NCBI GenBank assembly: GCA_016717145.1
Contig: JADKGD010000006.1
Span: 186,001 to 250,000, forward strand
Reading direction: 5' to 3'
DNA length: 64,000 bases
Source: Saprospiraceae bacterium
Lineage (GTDB): Bacteria; Bacteroidota; Bacteroidia; Chitinophagales; Saprospiraceae
The notes under the pieces were generated by a model. The model made no database searches. It worked only from the letters and a program-made list of their open reading frames with translations, and was not told where the DNA came from. Each line of letters begins with the position of its first letter. The first letter of the stretch is position 1. This document shows positions 48,742 through 59,299 of this stretch, one piece after another. A program made the translations under genes and the position numbers.

Positions 48742-50370
48742 TTAAGTCAGCAATATATAAAGGATCTGTGCAAATAGTATCTTCATAATCAATGAGATAG
48801 GAAACATAAAGGCATATCCAATCGCTGGAACCCTATTTCTGGTAATGTCAGTAGCAAAATCAAGGATGGCCGGTTGATTGGAAATGAAGCCCAAAAGCAA
48901 AGAGTAAGGTATCTTTATAAACTTATAACCCACCCAAAGACTCAATAAAGCCGAAACAATACTTAAAAAAGTACCTGCCAAAAATATTTTCATCCAGGCA
49001 CCATCACTGAAACTATCAAGCAAAGTATTGCCCGACCTGATGCCTATCACGGCCAATAACAAGGTAAGACCCAATTGATTGAGTGTAATATTGGAACCGT
49101 AAGGCAAAGTCCAGACTATAGGTCCTGTCCTTCTTAAAGTGCCCAAAAGCAAACCTATTACCAAAGGTCCACCCGCAAAACCCAATTTGAATACAAGGCC
49201 TCCCGGAAGTTTGAATTCAATCATTCCCAATATCAAACCAAGGGCAATACCCAATCCAAAAGAAAATATGTCAATCTTACTGGAAGCATAATAGCTGTCA
49301 CCAAATAATTTTTGTATTTCTTTAATGTCTTTCCGTTTAGCGACAAATCTGATCCTGTCACCCATTTCGAGAATGGTATCGCCTTTTGCAAGCATCTCAA
49401 CATCACCACGCCTGATCCGGGTAATGATGGCGCTGAATTTTTCCTGAAGATTGAGTGCTGACAACTCTTTGCCTACTACATCCGGGTTGGAGACAAAGAT
49501 ACGGACGACGTCATATTCTTTCCGGTCATTTGACAAACTATAATCAGCCTCTTTGCCTAAGATATTTTGCACTTCGTCCAGATCTTCCTGAGTGCCTACC
49601 AATATGATCTTGTCGCCTACCCTCAAACTGGTATCCCAAGTGGATAAAATAGTACCATGCAATTGACTATCTACACGGCCAAATACAATATTCCAGTTAT
49701 GCGTTTTGATGATGTCACGCAATGGTTTATTAGCCATTTCAGCATTAGTGATTTCAATGGTTCTGTGCGTTAAATCTTCATCCAGAGGATAATCTTTTCG
49801 CAATATTTCCTTCTCTGCCTTGTAATCTATTTTCAAAAAACGCTCCATTATTTTGATCGCTATCATAACACCAAGCACACCCATAGGATATGAAAAAGTA
49901 TAACCAACGACCAGATGATTGATACTTAATGGATCTCTGTTACCTTGTAAATTTATCATATCAATGACTGCTGCAAGCGCAGTAGTATTTGTCGAACTAC
50001 CGGAATACATACCAATGATGGTTTCCTTATCAAAATTCATGGTTGCAAATATCGCAACAGTAACTATTGCTGAAAGCGTCAACATTAACATTACAAAACT
50101 GATATCACGCCAGCCATTTTTTTTAAAAGATTGAAAAAAAGCAGGTCCGGAACGTAAGCCAATAGAATATACAAAAAAAACAATGCCGATCTGAAAAATG
50201 ATCTCGGGTACACTAAATGCAGGATCCATGGCACCAAATGCCAAGCCCACAAATAACACCGCTGCAGTGCCAAGTCCTGTACCCTTAATTTTAATATTGC
50301 CGACCAGGTAGCCTATTGCCGCTACAATAAAAAGCAATAACAATGGATTTTCTTTTAAAAATATGTTCAT
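48742..50370 (-). CDS. AspT/YidE-family transporter with two TrkA-C domains
   Basis: The 542-residue protein has about five N-terminal membrane helices (LLLLFIVAAIGYLVGNI...), two central RCK_C/TrkA-C domains at about 190-360 (DEDLTHRTIEITNAEMANKPLRDI...VGDKIILVGTQEDL; GKELSALNLQEKFSAIITRIRRGD...MGDRIRFVAKRKDI), and five or six C-terminal helices. This is the layout of the aspartate:alanine exchanger family, which includes E. coli YidE and YbjL. The substrate is unknown; the cytosolic RCK_C pair suggests ligand gating. It lies 36 bases after the Smr gene in the same direction, with tRNA-Glu downstream. Confidence 0.88.
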   Translation of the reverse strand: MNIFLKENPLLLLFIVAAIGYLVGNIKIKGTGLGTAAVLFVGLAFGAMDPAFSVPEIIFQIGIVFFVYSIGLRSGPAFFQSFKKNGWRDISFVMLMLTLSAIVTVAIFATMNFDKETIIGMYSGSSTNTTALAAVIDMINLQGNRDPLSINHLVVGYTFSYPMGVLGVMIAIKIMERFLKIDYKAEKEILRKDYPLDEDLTHRTIEITNAEMANKPLRDIIKTHNWNIVFGRVDSQLHGTILSTWDTSLRVGDKIILVGTQEDLDEVQNILGKEADYSLSNDRKEYDVVRIFVSNPDVVGKELSALNLQEKFSAIITRIRRGDVEMLAKGDTILEMGDRIRFVAKRKDIKEIQKLFGDSYYASSKIDIFSFGLGIALGLILGMIEFKLPGGLVFKLGFAGGPLVIGLLLGTLRRTGPIVWTLPYGSNITLNQLGLTLLLAVIGIRSGNTLLDSFSDGAWMKIFLAGTFLSIVSALLSLWVGYKFIKIPYSLLLGFISNQPAILDFATDITRNRVPAIGYAFMFPISLIMKILFAQILYILLT

Positions 50371-50406
50371 GACTCTTTAACTTATTAACGATGATCTTTG
50401 TGTCTG

Positions 50407-50910
50407 TCACAACCAGACTTCGACTGCGCCACCATTGTTTTTTGAAAAGGTGAAACGAATTTGCGGTATGTTTTTTAAAAGATGTTCAATCTCTGATTTG
50501 AGTACGCCCTGACCTATGCCGTGGATGATTGTCACCACCGGGTAATTTTTTTCCATCGCTTCCTGCAAAAATTCATTACACTTTTGACGTTCAAAATCCA
50601 GGATTCTTGATGGCAATTCATTTTCCATATGTGGGGCCAATTTTTCTATGTGAAGATCGATGGTGTTGAATACCGTAACGACAAGTTTTTTTGATGCTAC
50701 TGCAGGCTTTTCTTCTTCCATCATTTTATGTATATCAGGGAAATGCTCTTTTTCAGGAATTAATTCCAGATCTCCTTCCATAACCAAAAACACTTTGCCG
50801 TCAATCAAAATGCGCGCCTTTCCTGAACTGTTGACCCCTTGAAACCGACCTGACACCTTTGTGTGTTTTATAAAAACTTCATCGCCAATCCATAAATCCT
50901 TTATATCCAT
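50407..50910 (-). CDS. Smr (MutS2 C-terminal) domain protein
   Basis: The 167-residue protein has an N-terminal beta-barrel segment (IGDEVFIKHTKVSGRFQGVNSSGKARILIDGKVFLVMEGDLELI) and a C-terminal Smr domain (IDLHIEKL...FLQEAMEKNYPVVTIIHGIGQGVLKSEIEHLLKN) with the LDLH-like and HGxGxG motifs. Smr domains nick or bind branched DNA or act in ribosome rescue; this stand-alone form with a DUF2027-like front part is common in Bacteroidota and uncharacterised. It starts 4 bases after the stop of the HHH-protein gene, so they share a transcript. Confidence 0.85.
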   Translation of the reverse strand: MDIKDLWIGDEVFIKHTKVSGRFQGVNSSGKARILIDGKVFLVMEGDLELIPEKEHFPDIHKMMEEEKPAVASKKLVVTVFNTIDLHIEKLAPHMENELPSRILDFERQKCNEFLQEAMEKNYPVVTIIHGIGQGVLKSEIEHLLKNIPQIRFTFSKNNGGAVEVWL

Positions 50911-50914
50911 GTCA

Positions 50915-52976
50915 CTAAAATCTTATTTTGAATTGTGTCTTTATCTCTGTTCGGGTATTGCCGGCGATAAAATCATTCCCCGAACCAATACCATTCACGT
51001 TTTGAAGATAAGTGCGACCAACCCTAAATTCCCATGTGTAATTACGGCCTATTCTGCATTTGGTGGTGATGTAAAATCGCGAACCTCTGTTTTGGAAAAA
51101 TGGGATATAAAATTCGTATTGCATATCATTTTCATATGCATAAATCCGCGCATTAAAATCGTTGATATCAAAAACGGCATATCTTGCCGTAAACGAAAAA
51201 GGCTTGGCAATCGGTTTATACATGATATCCTGATACAATAAATACCCATTGGATACAACACCTGCTTTCTGAAAATAAGACAGCTCGGCCCTTTGTCTGA
51301 TTTCCCATTCTTTGGTGACTTTTACACTCAGGTGGGCTCTTAAACGTTGCAATATTTGTTGTTCAGGATAATCTATAATTTGTTCATTACTGGTATTGCC
51401 CAGCTTTTGCTCGTATCGGTATTGCACATAAAAATCCAATTTTCTTTTTTGGGTATAGGCTATTTTAAACAAAAACTCCTTTCCATCTGTAGGCCCGTCG
51501 CGACGATAACTTATCCAGGGATTTTCCCAGAGATCGGCATATGTACTCACAATTATATTTTTAAATGGTCGTATCTCCATACCAAGATACAAACCTTTTT
51601 CATTGACGGGATTGCTTGATTCAGCAAATGCATTTGCATTAAGTGCCTGATATTCGGCATCATAATTTCTATACATTAATGACAAATCAATCTTTCTGTC
51701 AAGGCCCATTAATAAGCCGTGCAATTGAGCAGTACCACCATTGTCACTGGCAGCTACTTCACCAAAAAATGTAAGATTTCTATATCTCCAACTATAATCA
51801 AAACTGGTATTCAACAATTTATCCCCATTAAACTGATACTTTTTATACAATTGTTCATCACGAATCAAGGGGGCATCAAATGTTGTATACATGGCATTGG
51901 CAGCAATTTTGAAATCTCTTATTTTATACTGCAATTTACCCCCAACATTTGTCTGATGAATCGAATTTTTATTACTTATCTCAGAAGGCGTCCTGTGAAA
52001 TCCATCAAATCTGATGGAACCAAATGAGTCAAAATCAGTATTTTCCGAGGTATCCCTGTCTACTGTGGCATCAATTGGTCTGTAAGAAGCAAAGCTGGCC
52101 AATTCTATGTTTTTGTTCAGATTTAAAATAATGCCACCGCCTCTGAAATAATTTACTTCGTTTACAGAACTATAAGGTCGGATGGTACGACCTGATTTTT
52201 TAACATTAAGTACAAAAGATGATTTGCCTGTTCCAAAATCATTATGCAGTATTAATCCTTGTCCCAGGCTTACTGAAAAATCACCGAGTGAAACTGCACT
52301 TATGGTTTTATTGATATTTTGGGCATAAAAAAAAGGAATTAAAATCAAAACCGTATTTGCTGGCTCCGGAAAATAACTGCTCTCCGGGATCTTTTTCTAA
52401 TGTAAAACCTGCTTTAAATAATTGTCCGAATTCGTATCTGTATCGAACATAAAGGTGATTTGGATCACCCAAATATGGAGCTTGTCCGTTTCCATCTTTC
52501 TGAAAACCTTTGCGATCTTCTAGCACCCTTTTACCTTTAATAAACAATGTCGATGTACCATTCTTAAGTGCATCCTTAAAATCGAGATTAAAATCGGATG
52601 CCGCTATTTCGCATTTTAAAAATGGCGTAACATTTTTTATTGTTGCTAAATCCCATGAGGGTATTGCCTGCAACTCATAAATACTTAAAAAATTGCCGAA
52701 CTGAATGCGATAAGTCATAAAATTGGCAATTTGAATTTCGTTTAATAGATACATATCCCGAAATTCCTGCTCGGTAGCGGAATTAATATTAACAGGTTTT
52801 TCAAAGTAGTAATTCAGGTTTTCAAGGATAGTATTATAATCAAAATTTTCTGCGTCGGTAGATTCTAAAAAATCTTCAATAATATTAGAAATAAGGTTAT
52901 TACTCTGAGATTCTTCCTGCGCAAAAGAAACAGACCACAAAGCCATACTAAGAATAATAAATAAACTAAACCGCAT
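50915..52976 (-). CDS. helix-hairpin-helix plus outer-membrane barrel-like protein, one frameshift
   Basis: I chose the ATG at 52976 (MRFSLFIILSMALWSVSFAQ). After the signal peptide comes a ComEA-like HHH stretch (PVNINSATEQEFRDMYLLNEIQIANFMTYR). A long amphipathic strand series follows, like an outer-membrane beta-barrel (YVRYRYEFGQLFKAGFTLEKDPGEQ, FDFYVQYRYEQKLGN-like). The frame is lost at the A8/T8 run 52327-52334; with seven bases it reads FDFNSFFYAQNINKTISAVSLGDFS. The repaired gene is about 686 residues. The HHH-plus-barrel form is widespread in Bacteroidota with no known function. The shift is probably a homopolymer error. Confidence 0.8.
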
Positions 52977-53299
52977 GTTAAAAGTATAAATCATAAAGAT
53001 ATTTACAATTTCTGAAAATCTAATTAAATATAGTAGAAGTTATCGTTTTTTACAAAAATCTGAGTCGTAGCATGATATGTAGTATTTTTTTTTGAAAAAG
53101 AATTAAAAATAAAATTTTGACTCAGAGTTAAAATTTTAGCATTAACATTATAAATAAAAAAATATATATCATAGTTCAAAATTATATTTTACCTTTTTAT
53201 AAATATCAACAAATTATAACTTTCCTTCATTACTTGAATCAAAATATTAATAAAAAATTATTTCACATTTTTACATACAATTCAAGAAATCGTTTTAAA
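52977..53299. other. AT-rich divergent intergenic region
   Basis: The 323 bp lie between the divergent HHH-protein and metalloprotease genes. They are very AT-rich with runs of A and T, and I see no gene or clear hairpin. A promoter for the metalloprotease follows at 53300-53332. Confidence 0.4.
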
Positions 53300-53332
53300 T
53301 TTGTCGTGTCGCCCGATGATAATTACACTTTG
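53300..53332 (+). promoter_or_regulatory. candidate promoter TTTG-N20-TACACTTTG
   Basis: TTTG at 53300-53303, then 20 bases, then TACACTTTG at 53324-53332. This is the Bacteroidota consensus with one extra base inside the -7 element. It lies about 50 bp ahead of the metalloprotease start. Confidence 0.4.
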
Positions 53333-53380
53333 TTTGGATTATTTTACAAAAATTTTATTCCTTAATTTAAATTTTACATT

Positions 53381-55303
53381 ATGAAGTTATTCTTATCATG
53401 GGTAATTTTTGCCCTTACTTTTGTTAATTATCTTTCAGGTCAACGCAATTGTGGTGCTATGGAAGTACTTGATCGTCAAATCAAAGAAAATCCGGCTCTA
53501 CTTCAAAAAATGAATGAAGTAGAAAAAGAGATTCAGGATTATATTAGAAAAAACCCTAACGGAAGTGGCGAACGGTTTGTCATAACCATTCCTACTGTGG
53601 TGCATGTTCTGTATCGCACTTCCTCAGAAAATATTTCTGATGCGCAGATTCAATCACAATTGGATGTAATGAATTTTGATTTCAGCGCTACAAATAGTGA
53701 TGTTTCTCTGACTCCTGCCCTCTTCTCCGGTGTTGTGGCAAATGCTGAAGTACAGTTCTGTCTGGCAAAACAAACACCTACAGGTGGTGCAACAACAGGT
53801 ATTAACAGAAAAAGTACCACCCTATCAAGTTGGGGTACAAATGATAACGTAAAAAGGGCAGCCCAAGGTGGTATTGATCCCTGGAACGCAAATAATTATT
53901 TAAATCTTTGGGTTTGTAATATAGGTGGAGGCATCTTGGGATATGCACAGTTTCCCGGTGGCAGTCTTGCAACTGATGGTGTAGTCATAGATTACAGATA
54001 TTTTGGTACCATTGGCACAGCTACTGCTCCATTTAATAAAGGCAGAACAGCTACCCATGAAGTGGGACACTGGCTCAATTTAAGACATATCTGGGGCGAC
54101 GCAAACTGCGGTAGTGACTTAGTTAGCGATACACCTGTACATAACACCTCAAACTTCGGTTGTCCAGCTAGCGGGCATTTATCTACCTGTACTGGTAGCC
54201 CAGTTGAAATGACCATGAATTATATGGATTATACTGATGATGCCTGTATGTACATGTTCTCTTCAGGCCAAAAGATAAGAATGAGGACAGTTTTGGAAGG
54301 TAATGGCTCGAGGGCAAGTCTTCAAAACTCTCCTGGTTGTATGGCGCCATCAGGTGGAGGAAGTTGCGCTGCTCCTGCGGGACTTTCAGTAAGCGGAATT
54401 ACAACATCTGCTGCTAACTGCAGTTGGTCAGCAGTCTCAGGTGCAGTTAATTATACTTTTGAATACAAGCTTAATACATCGTCTACATGGACAGTACAGA
54501 CGCTTACCGGTACTTCTGTAAGCCTGTCAGGTTTAACGGCTGGTACACTATATAATACAAGGGTAAAAACAACTTGTGGTACTACATCAAGTGCGTATTC
54601 GACTACGGTCAATTTTACAACTTTGTCAACTTCGGGTTGTACCGACAATTTCGAAAGTAATAATACTAAAAATACATCTGCTCAAATCCTTATCGGTGCT
54701 TTAAATAGTGCTAAAATATCAAGCGCATCGGATGTGGATTGGTTTAAGTTTTCAAATATTTCAACACAACGAAATGTAAAAGTTACTATGACAAATCTCC
54801 CTGCAGACTATGATATGGTTTTATACAGAACCAATAACCAGGTTGGTATATCAGAAAATGCTAACCAGCTCGATGAGCAGATTATATATAATAATAGTCA
54901 AAGTGCTGCAACATATTATGTGAAAGTATATGGATATAATGGTGTGTTCAATAATTCATTATGTTATGCCCTACAAGCCCAGATCAGTAGTTCCGGCTTC
55001 AGATCTGATGGCTCGAATGAATTAATCCAAGGAGAATTAGTTAAAAATGAATTTCTTGTTTTCCCTAATCCTGCTGGTGATGTCGTAACAATGGTCATGC
55101 CTTTTGGTCAAACAACAGAAGGTGTCTTAACAGTCATGGACGTAACCGGTAAGGTCGTAGCCACCCAAAAAATGTTTGGTGATAAATACGCTACCACATT
55201 TACTATGGATGTTTCTCAATTTGATACAGGTTTGTATTTACTTAATTTCAGAACAGAAAATGAATCTTATAGCCAGAAATTAGCTATTTCCGGCAGAAGA
55301 TAA
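53381..55303 (+). CDS. secreted M43 (pappalysin-like) metalloprotease with FN3, PPC and T9SS domains
   Basis: The 640-residue protein has a signal peptide (MKLFLSWVIFALTFVNYLSGQ), a propeptide (EVEKEIQDYIRKNP) and the catalytic zinc motif HEVGHWLNLRH at about 226-236, with the Met-turn MNYMDY further on, as in the M43B family. After about 330 there is a fibronectin III domain (APAGLSVSGITTSAANCSWSAV), then a PPC domain (DNFESNNTKNTSAQ...DVDWFKFS), and a T9SS type A domain at the end (VFPNPAGDVVTM...TGLYLLNFRTENESYSQKLAI). It should be exported through T9SS as a surface or secreted endopeptidase. A terminator follows the stop. Confidence 0.93.
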   Translation: MKLFLSWVIFALTFVNYLSGQRNCGAMEVLDRQIKENPALLQKMNEVEKEIQDYIRKNPNGSGERFVITIPTVVHVLYRTSSENISDAQIQSQLDVMNFDFSATNSDVSLTPALFSGVVANAEVQFCLAKQTPTGGATTGINRKSTTLSSWGTNDNVKRAAQGGIDPWNANNYLNLWVCNIGGGILGYAQFPGGSLATDGVVIDYRYFGTIGTATAPFNKGRTATHEVGHWLNLRHIWGDANCGSDLVSDTPVHNTSNFGCPASGHLSTCTGSPVEMTMNYMDYTDDACMYMFSSGQKIRMRTVLEGNGSRASLQNSPGCMAPSGGGSCAAPAGLSVSGITTSAANCSWSAVSGAVNYTFEYKLNTSSTWTVQTLTGTSVSLSGLTAGTLYNTRVKTTCGTTSSAYSTTVNFTTLSTSGCTDNFESNNTKNTSAQILIGALNSAKISSASDVDWFKFSNISTQRNVKVTMTNLPADYDMVLYRTNNQVGISENANQLDEQIIYNNSQSAATYYVKVYGYNGVFNNSLCYALQAQISSSGFRSDGSNELIQGELVKNEFLVFPNPAGDVVTMVMPFGQTTEGVLTVMDVTGKVVATQKMFGDKYATTFTMDVSQFDTGLYLLNFRTENESYSQKLAISGRR

Positions 55304-55324
55304 TCGATCATATTTTCAAATTTT

Positions 55325-55363
55325 AAAAAGGTGGTGTCTATTTAATTAGATATCACCTTTTTT
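55325..55363 (+). terminator. intrinsic terminator after the M43 protease
   Basis: AAAAAGGTGGTGTCTA, loop TTTAA, then TTAGATATCACCTTTTTT. The stem is about 16 bp including G-T pairs and a T6 run ends it. The A-run on the 5' side lets it work on the minus strand for the small helical-repeat gene as well. Confidence 0.8.
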
Positions 55364-55445
55364 ATGTCAAAAATTTTCATTAGAATACTTGATTTAACTT
55401 AGGCGAAAATCAGCCGAAGAAATTATTATAACTGTTTATGATAGT

Positions 55446-55958
55446 TTAACTTCTCAGCATTTTAATCGTCTTCATAGCCCTGTTGACAAAGCCCGACGAT
55501 CCAAATTCGATTTGATCCTCAATAGCCGTAGCCAGCTCTTCCCTAAGTTCAGGTATGGTGGAACAAATATTTGCACATACAGTAATGCTAAATGCCCGAA
55601 TGGCAATTGCTTTTTTCGGATCTGTAATAAACTTAAAACAAATGTCAAAAATATGTCCCTGAAATTCATCAGGTATAGCCATAAACTGCCAGGTTCTGAC
55701 TGTATTCCTAATTATAGCGTCATGTAATGGTTTTTCAAGGTTATGTATCATACGGGGAAGGTACGGAATCAATAATTCAGGTTGTTTTTCTCCTATGACA
55801 CCAACAGGCCATGAAGCACGCTGACAGATACGATATTCCTTATCAAAAAAACAATCCATTAATGCATCAAAATTCAAGGGATTCTGAAGTATGGAGGCTA
55901 AAATCTTTTCGCTTGCTATCCTGGAATGTTCTGAAAGCAAGATTTGTTTTATCTCCAT
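55446..55958 (-). CDS. small HEAT-like helical-repeat protein, unknown function
   Basis: The 170-residue protein has no signal peptide and consists of paired helices in the style of HEAT repeats (ASEKILASILQNPLNFDALMDCF, CQRASWPVGVIGEKQPELLIPYLPRMI, AIAIRAFSITVCANICSTIPELREEL). I do not recognise a named family. It begins 3 bases after the stop of the S9 peptidase gene, so the two are almost certainly co-transcribed. It is cytosolic, unlike its exported neighbour. Confidence 0.7.
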   Translation of the reverse strand: MEIKQILLSEHSRIASEKILASILQNPLNFDALMDCFFDKEYRICQRASWPVGVIGEKQPELLIPYLPRMIHNLEKPLHDAIIRNTVRTWQFMAIPDEFQGHIFDICFKFITDPKKAIAIRAFSITVCANICSTIPELREELATAIEDQIEFGSSGFVNRAMKTIKMLRS

Positions 55959-55961
55959 ACA

Positions 55962-58757
55962 TCAATATTTGTTCAATATCCCTTTTTCCAGAGGTGTATT
56001 TCCTTCCTTCATCCATAATGGCATAGTTGCGCCCATCAGACAGTAATTAAAAAACTGTTCAAGCCTTATATTGAAGTCAAGGCGATTTTGCCATTTTACC
56101 GGCCAATGTGGCTCTCCGCTATAATTAAGCAACCATGCGGCTTTACCCAGTCTGCGCAGAGCCATAAAATACTCAATGCCTTGTTCCCAGGGTACAGCTC
56201 CATCTTCATCGTTGTGCATAATAAGCACTGGTGTACTTACTTTGGTCATATTGTAAATAGGGGAATTTTTGTGAAATAATTCTGTGTCATCCCACAGTGT
56301 GCTTCCAAGTCTGGATTGCGCTTTTTCGTACTGAAACATTCGGCTCATGCCGGATTCCCATCTGATGCCTCCATATGCACTGACCATATTAACTACAGGT
56401 GCACCTGCCTCTGCACATGCAAATCTCCCGGTCCTGGTAAGCAAATAAGCAATCTGATATCCACCCCAACTATGACCTTGTAGTCCCATGTGCATGCTGT
56501 CGATATAACCCTCCTTAACAAGGGCATCAACACCTGAATTAACCGCATTGTAACAATCCTCGCCAGGTTGTCCTTTCGTATAAGGAATATCAGGATTAAA
56601 AATCACATATCCAAGATTGGTATAATACGTATAATTGATGGAGGATCGGTGCGCTTCCGGTGCTCTATGGCGGTTTAGTTCGTCTGAACTTCTTTCATAA
56701 AAATTGACAATTAGCGGATACTTTTTATTTGAATCAAAACCTGGTGGAAAAAATAACATACCATGTATCTCTTTACCCTTATAGTCATTCCACTTAAATA
56801 ATTTATTACTACCCCATGCATAATTAGATTGCTGGGAATTGGCATCAGATATTTTACGAAAATAAGTCAAAGAAGTATCTGCAAGTAATAAATCCGGAAA
56901 GATGTCAAAACTTTGTTTTGTGAAAATAATATACTCAGATTTATTTGCCAGTGTAACGTTTTTACTCAATGAAAAATCACCGGAAACAAGTACGTCAACC
57001 TTACCCGTTTTCATATGCAGGGAGGCATAAGATTCACCTTTTGTTTTTTCATTAAAAACATGCATCATCATAGCCGATGATGGGTCAATGTATTCAAGTT
57101 CCTGATTTAATTTCACGTATCTGTAACGAAGTTTGCTTAATCTTCCATCAGTAAGTGCAATATTGGACAAGGGATCATCAGGAGAGATTTGCCAGATATC
57201 ATATTTATCATAAATGAGTATGGCCTGATCATCTTTGAGCCAACCTGCTACACCGTGATGATCAGGAAATTGGGGTACATCATTTTCTTCATCATAAAAA
57301 GCGGTTAATTTTATATCTCCAAAAACACCAAGTTTCATTCTTGAAATATCATAATATTGCCAGAGAGAATCAGGTTTATTATACCAGTAAACGTATTTCC
57401 CCATTGGGGAAAACAAAGGCGCATCAGATTGTCCCTGTGCTATTGGAATGGCTGTTTTATTCCAAAGATCATACAGAAATATATCTTTATTTACTTCACC
57501 AAGCCAGCTTACTGATTTACGATAAGGAAGGGTTCTGATTTGTAAGGCATACCTTCCGTCTCCTTTTACAGAAACGACACTTCGGTCAAATTCCTCAGTT
57601 TCCAATTGCACCATCGAAGTAGTAGCAATATCATAAATGGCTTGATAGGATATTTTTTTATCTTCCTCAATCGTTGATTCCATTTGTGTATAAAGCCTTG
57701 GTGTATCGTGGTGCCAAATCTCAACTTGTACAATTTCATCATCCAGTAGAGTCGTATCTTTTTTAAGTCCCTGAGGTGAGGTCCCAAAAAATAAGCGACT
57801 TCCCGCTTCAGAAAATGCAGGCTTTCTATGTTCACTGATTACCCAATCGGAAGGTTTAAAAGTTGATTCTTGTCCTGCTATTTTTTTGGCAATAGAATCT
57901 GTAGATGTTAATAAATATAAATCGAACGGTTTTTTCGTAGCAAAAGACTTTTCAGCCAGACCAAGAAAAGCGAATTTATTACCCTTTTTGTCAAAGGATA
58001 ATTGAGCAGTTTGTTCAAATGCCTTACTAATGGTCTTAATTTTTCGACTTGCAAGATCAAACATAAAAACTTTGTATTTACCAATACTATCTCCTGTACA
58101 TTGACTGAATGCAAGCAGAGGCGTTTCTTCGCATAAGGTATAATCTTTTATATGTTGCAATGTATCTTCTCCAGTTGTGAACAAATTTCTGACAATAATC
58201 GTGACGTCTTTGCACGAATAAGGTTTTTCTTTATCGACCTTAACTGAGTCTTTAGCTACTTTTTTGATCGACTTGGTATACACACAATAACCACTGAATT
58301 TGGTCGGCAGACTAAAATCTGTTACATCATCCACAACAACCGTTTTGTTTGTGAAGATATCAAAAACAGAAAGACTGTCTGCAGGCAATTTGTCTTTTGC
58401 TGTCTTTTTGCGTTTAAGTATCCTTAAACTATCGAATGATAATCCATGTGTAAAAACCACGTACCTTCCCGATCTATCCAATTCAGCTTTTACTACCCTA
58501 TCGAAAATAAATGTCTTTCCATCTGCTTTTCGATAAACACATAATTTTTTGTCTCCGGTTTCTTTTTCGAGTGTATACATTATGGTTGCAGCCGAATCCG
58601 AGACATTAACATTTTTAATTTTTGCCCATTCATTATATACATTTGGGGTCATTTTAAGCAGCTGGTTAGCTTTTGCCTGGAGCTCACATCTGAATAAAAA
58701 TCCAAACAAAACCATAATTATTATGAACAATGATGGATGAATATTTCTTTTTATCAT
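55962..58757 (-). CDS. S9 family prolyl oligopeptidase-type serine peptidase
   Basis: The 931-residue protein starts with a signal peptide (MIKRNIHPSLFIIIMVLFGFLFRCELQAKA). An N-terminal beta-propeller of about 620 residues follows. The C-terminal alpha/beta-hydrolase domain has the nucleophile Ser in GHSWGGYQ (about 762), Asp in HNDEDGAVPWEQG (about 848) and His in GEPHWP (about 884). It cuts peptides in the periplasm or at the surface, as dipeptidyl-peptidase or acylaminoacyl-peptidase relatives do. Length is on the long side of S9. It is divergent from mgsA with about 97 bp between them. Confidence 0.93.
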   Translation of the reverse strand: MIKRNIHPSLFIIIMVLFGFLFRCELQAKANQLLKMTPNVYNEWAKIKNVNVSDSAATIMYTLEKETGDKKLCVYRKADGKTFIFDRVVKAELDRSGRYVVFTHGLSFDSLRILKRKKTAKDKLPADSLSVFDIFTNKTVVVDDVTDFSLPTKFSGYCVYTKSIKKVAKDSVKVDKEKPYSCKDVTIIVRNLFTTGEDTLQHIKDYTLCEETPLLAFSQCTGDSIGKYKVFMFDLASRKIKTISKAFEQTAQLSFDKKGNKFAFLGLAEKSFATKKPFDLYLLTSTDSIAKKIAGQESTFKPSDWVISEHRKPAFSEAGSRLFFGTSPQGLKKDTTLLDDEIVQVEIWHHDTPRLYTQMESTIEEDKKISYQAIYDIATTSMVQLETEEFDRSVVSVKGDGRYALQIRTLPYRKSVSWLGEVNKDIFLYDLWNKTAIPIAQGQSDAPLFSPMGKYVYWYNKPDSLWQYYDISRMKLGVFGDIKLTAFYDEENDVPQFPDHHGVAGWLKDDQAILIYDKYDIWQISPDDPLSNIALTDGRLSKLRYRYVKLNQELEYIDPSSAMMMHVFNEKTKGESYASLHMKTGKVDVLVSGDFSLSKNVTLANKSEYIIFTKQSFDIFPDLLLADTSLTYFRKISDANSQQSNYAWGSNKLFKWNDYKGKEIHGMLFFPPGFDSNKKYPLIVNFYERSSDELNRHRAPEAHRSSINYTYYTNLGYVIFNPDIPYTKGQPGEDCYNAVNSGVDALVKEGYIDSMHMGLQGHSWGGYQIAYLLTRTGRFACAEAGAPVVNMVSAYGGIRWESGMSRMFQYEKAQSRLGSTLWDDTELFHKNSPIYNMTKVSTPVLIMHNDEDGAVPWEQGIEYFMALRRLGKAAWLLNYSGEPHWPVKWQNRLDFNIRLEQFFNYCLMGATMPLWMKEGNTPLEKGILNKY

Positions 58758-58854
58758 ATTATTGCATGTTGGTTGGCAAGTACATTTATCTTTATTTTAA
58801 AGAATGTATCTCGATACAAGCTGTAAAAGTACCAAATTTAATAAATAATGACCT

Positions 58855-59253
58855 ATGATAAATATCGGATTGATAGCCCATGATGGTAAAAAGCCTGAGA
58901 TGGTATCTTTTGTAGTAGCCAATAAAGCTTTTCTTGGTAAAACTAAAATATATGCTACCGGCACTACCGGAGGTCATATTGCCAAAGAAGGTTTTGATGT
59001 AGAGTGTCTGCTTTCAGGTCCCAAAGGAGGTGACGCTCAAATTGCCGCCTTGTTGGCTACCGGATTCATTGATGTAGTAATTTTCTTTAGAGATCCGCTC
59101 GATAAACATCCTCACGAACCGGATGTTCAAATGCTTATGAGGTTGTGTGATGTACATAATATCCCGCTTGCAACCAACCCAAAAACTGCTTTTTATATTT
59201 TAAAAGGTATCGAGGCTGAAATGTCAAAAAAAGTACCAACAAAAAAAATATAA
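58855..59253 (+). CDS. mgsA: methylglyoxal synthase
   Basis: The 132-residue protein matches the family from end to end: IGLIAHDGKKPEM at the start, TGTTGG (phosphate loop), LSGPKGGDAQIAALL with the catalytic Asp, and FFRDPLDKHPHEPDVQMLMRLCDVHNIPLATN. It turns dihydroxyacetone phosphate into methylglyoxal and phosphate, a glycolysis bypass under phosphate stress. It starts 47 bases ahead of uvrC, same strand. Confidence 0.96.
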   Translation: MINIGLIAHDGKKPEMVSFVVANKAFLGKTKIYATGTTGGHIAKEGFDVECLLSGPKGGDAQIAALLATGFIDVVIFFRDPLDKHPHEPDVQMLMRLCDVHNIPLATNPKTAFYILKGIEAEMSKKVPTKKI

Positions 59254-59299
59254 AGTTAAAATTTAAGATATTTAAAAATATGCTTATCTAAATCAAAGC

